This document shows, piece after piece, positions 6,221-6,837 of a stretch of DNA of 6,837 nt. The notes beneath the pieces were generated by a model. That model was not told the origin of the DNA, did no database searches, and was given only the letters and a program-made list of their open reading frames with translations. Position 1 is the first letter of the stretch. Each line of letters starts with the position of its first letter. The translations under genes and the position numbers were made by a program. This stretch comes from an uncultured Erythrobacter sp. (GTDB lineage Bacteria > Pseudomonadota > Alphaproteobacteria > Sphingomonadales > Sphingomonadaceae), in the NCBI GenBank assembly GCA_947258465.1, contig CAMYIQ010000230.1, forward strand, positions 1 through 6,837. Direction: 5' to 3'.

Positions 6221-6837
6221 ATGCTGGAAAGACCCATTGCCGCCTTGCTGGCCTGTTGTTCCACGGCCCTGGTCTTCGCTTGCATCCCGGCGGTGCAGAA
6301 AGGGGAAGCCGAAGAAGGCGATCTCCCCGCCACAGAGGGCACCATGGCTCCGGCGGCTGTTCCGGTCACCGACAGCCGGGAAATCGAAGGCAAATGGGAT
6401 ATCGTGCGCTTCGATGACTATGAGCCTGCCCGCCTGGACGGCGCGACGCGGGTCGCCTTCGCCGATTTCAGCGACCGCGGTGTCGCGTTGCGGATCGAGT
6501 GCAATTATTCGGGAGCGACGGGAGTCGTCGTCGATGGCCGGTTCCGGCCTGAATCGGGAACCGCGTTCCAGACCGAAATGGGATGCGATACCGTTCGCGA
6601 GGCGCGGGATACGGCGCTGTTCTCTTTCTTCCGCAAATCGCCGAGCGTCGAACGCCTGGCGGACGGCAAGATTCTGCTCCGCGCCGACGGAAAGGAATTG
6701 CTGCTTCAGCGCCCCGACGAGCGACGGCTCGACTTCCTCCCTCGCCCGGAAGAACTCGCAGGCGAATGGCGGCTGATCGGCGTGACACGCTATCTGGAAG
6801 GCAATGGCTGGGCCGGCATCGGACTGACCGATGTGCC
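6221..6837 (+). CDS. Putative META-domain (HslJ-like) lipoprotein, 3' end missing
   Basis: The frame is open to the window edge, giving 205 visible residues. Residues 1-21 look like an export signal: MLERP then a hydrophobic stretch. C21 (after V-F-A) or C12 (after L-L-A) could be the acylated cysteine; neither lipobox is perfect. An Ala/Pro/Glu-rich linker follows to about residue 50. The first folded unit (about 54-165) starts IEGKWDIVRF and carries ECNYSGATG (93-101) and TEMGCDTVREARDTALFSFF (118-137). This spacing of a CNxxxG motif and a later M-x-C motif is typical of META/HslJ domains. A second similar unit begins ELAGEWRLIGVTRY at 178 and runs off the edge, so a tandem arrangement is likely. 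META proteins are envelope or secreted proteins of poorly known function, some linked to heat shock or antibiotic tolerance. The gene lies 63 bases after phoB on the same strand, without a clear terminator between. Any role in phosphate response is unproven. Confidence 0.65.
   Translation, partial: MLERPIAALLACCSTALVFACIPAVQKGEAEEGDLPATEGTMAPAAVPVTDSREIEGKWDIVRFDDYEPARLDGATRVAFADFSDRGVALRIECNYSGATGVVVDGRFRPESGTAFQTEMGCDTVREARDTALFSFFRKSPSVERLADGKILLRADGKELLLQRPDERRLDFLPRPEELAGEWRLIGVTRYLEGNGWAGIGLTDV

Noticed and set aside
6132..6776. A plus-strand frame of 214 codons after phoB
   Set aside because: It begins inside phoB and runs in a different frame from the META-like gene. Its translation is Arg/Ser/Pro-rich with no motifs, whereas the frame from 6221 has a signal peptide, ribosome site and META motifs.
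1..6837. Mobile elements, CRISPR arrays, tRNA or rRNA genes, defence or toxin genes
   Set aside because: No inverted terminal repeats, spaced repeats, transposase motifs or RNA gene signatures were seen. The genes form a coherent core metabolic locus with even base composition.

Overview
The window is high-GC DNA that is almost entirely coding, with every gene on the plus strand. It holds a phosphate-starvation (Pho) locus in the order porin (3' end only), pstS, pstC, pstA, pstB, phoU, phoB, then a META-domain-like lipoprotein cut by the right edge. The organism looks like an alphaproteobacterium, most likely a sphingomonad or Erythrobacteraceae relative. The reasons are the GC-rich codon use, the long PstC and PstA with extra N-terminal domains, a lipoprotein-type PstS, an adjacent OprP-like porin, and the gene order pstSCAB-phoU-phoB. 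This taxonomic call is from recognition, not from a search.

Layout. Bases 1-151 encode the last strand of an outer-membrane porin. The 88-base gap to pstS holds a candidate PhoB-binding Pho box made of three 7-base half-sites at an exact 11-base period. pstS (240-1286), pstC (1302-2687), pstA (2680-3930), pstB (3927-4715) and phoU (4720-5400) are packed with 15 bases, an 8-base overlap, a 4-base overlap and 4 bases between them, which indicates one operon with translational coupling. A second candidate Pho box with the same 11-base geometry straddles the phoU stop codon, just before phoB (5471-6157 with the start preferred here). A 63-base gap then leads to the last, incomplete gene at 6221.

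How the genes work together. The porin would pass phosphate across the outer membrane. PstS would capture it while anchored to a membrane by lipid. PstC and PstA form the inner-membrane channel, and PstB supplies ATP-driven energy. PhoU reports transporter state to the PhoR-PhoB signalling pair, and PhoB activates the locus when phosphate is scarce. The two candidate Pho boxes would let PhoB activate both the transporter operon and its own gene. PhoR is not in the window.

This is essentially a well-known system. I found no mobile element, CRISPR array, RNA gene or convincing new system. The points worth a second look are the two Pho boxes, the non-ATG start of phoB, the large extra domains of PstC and PstA, the lipoprotein form of PstS, and the META-type lipoprotein downstream.
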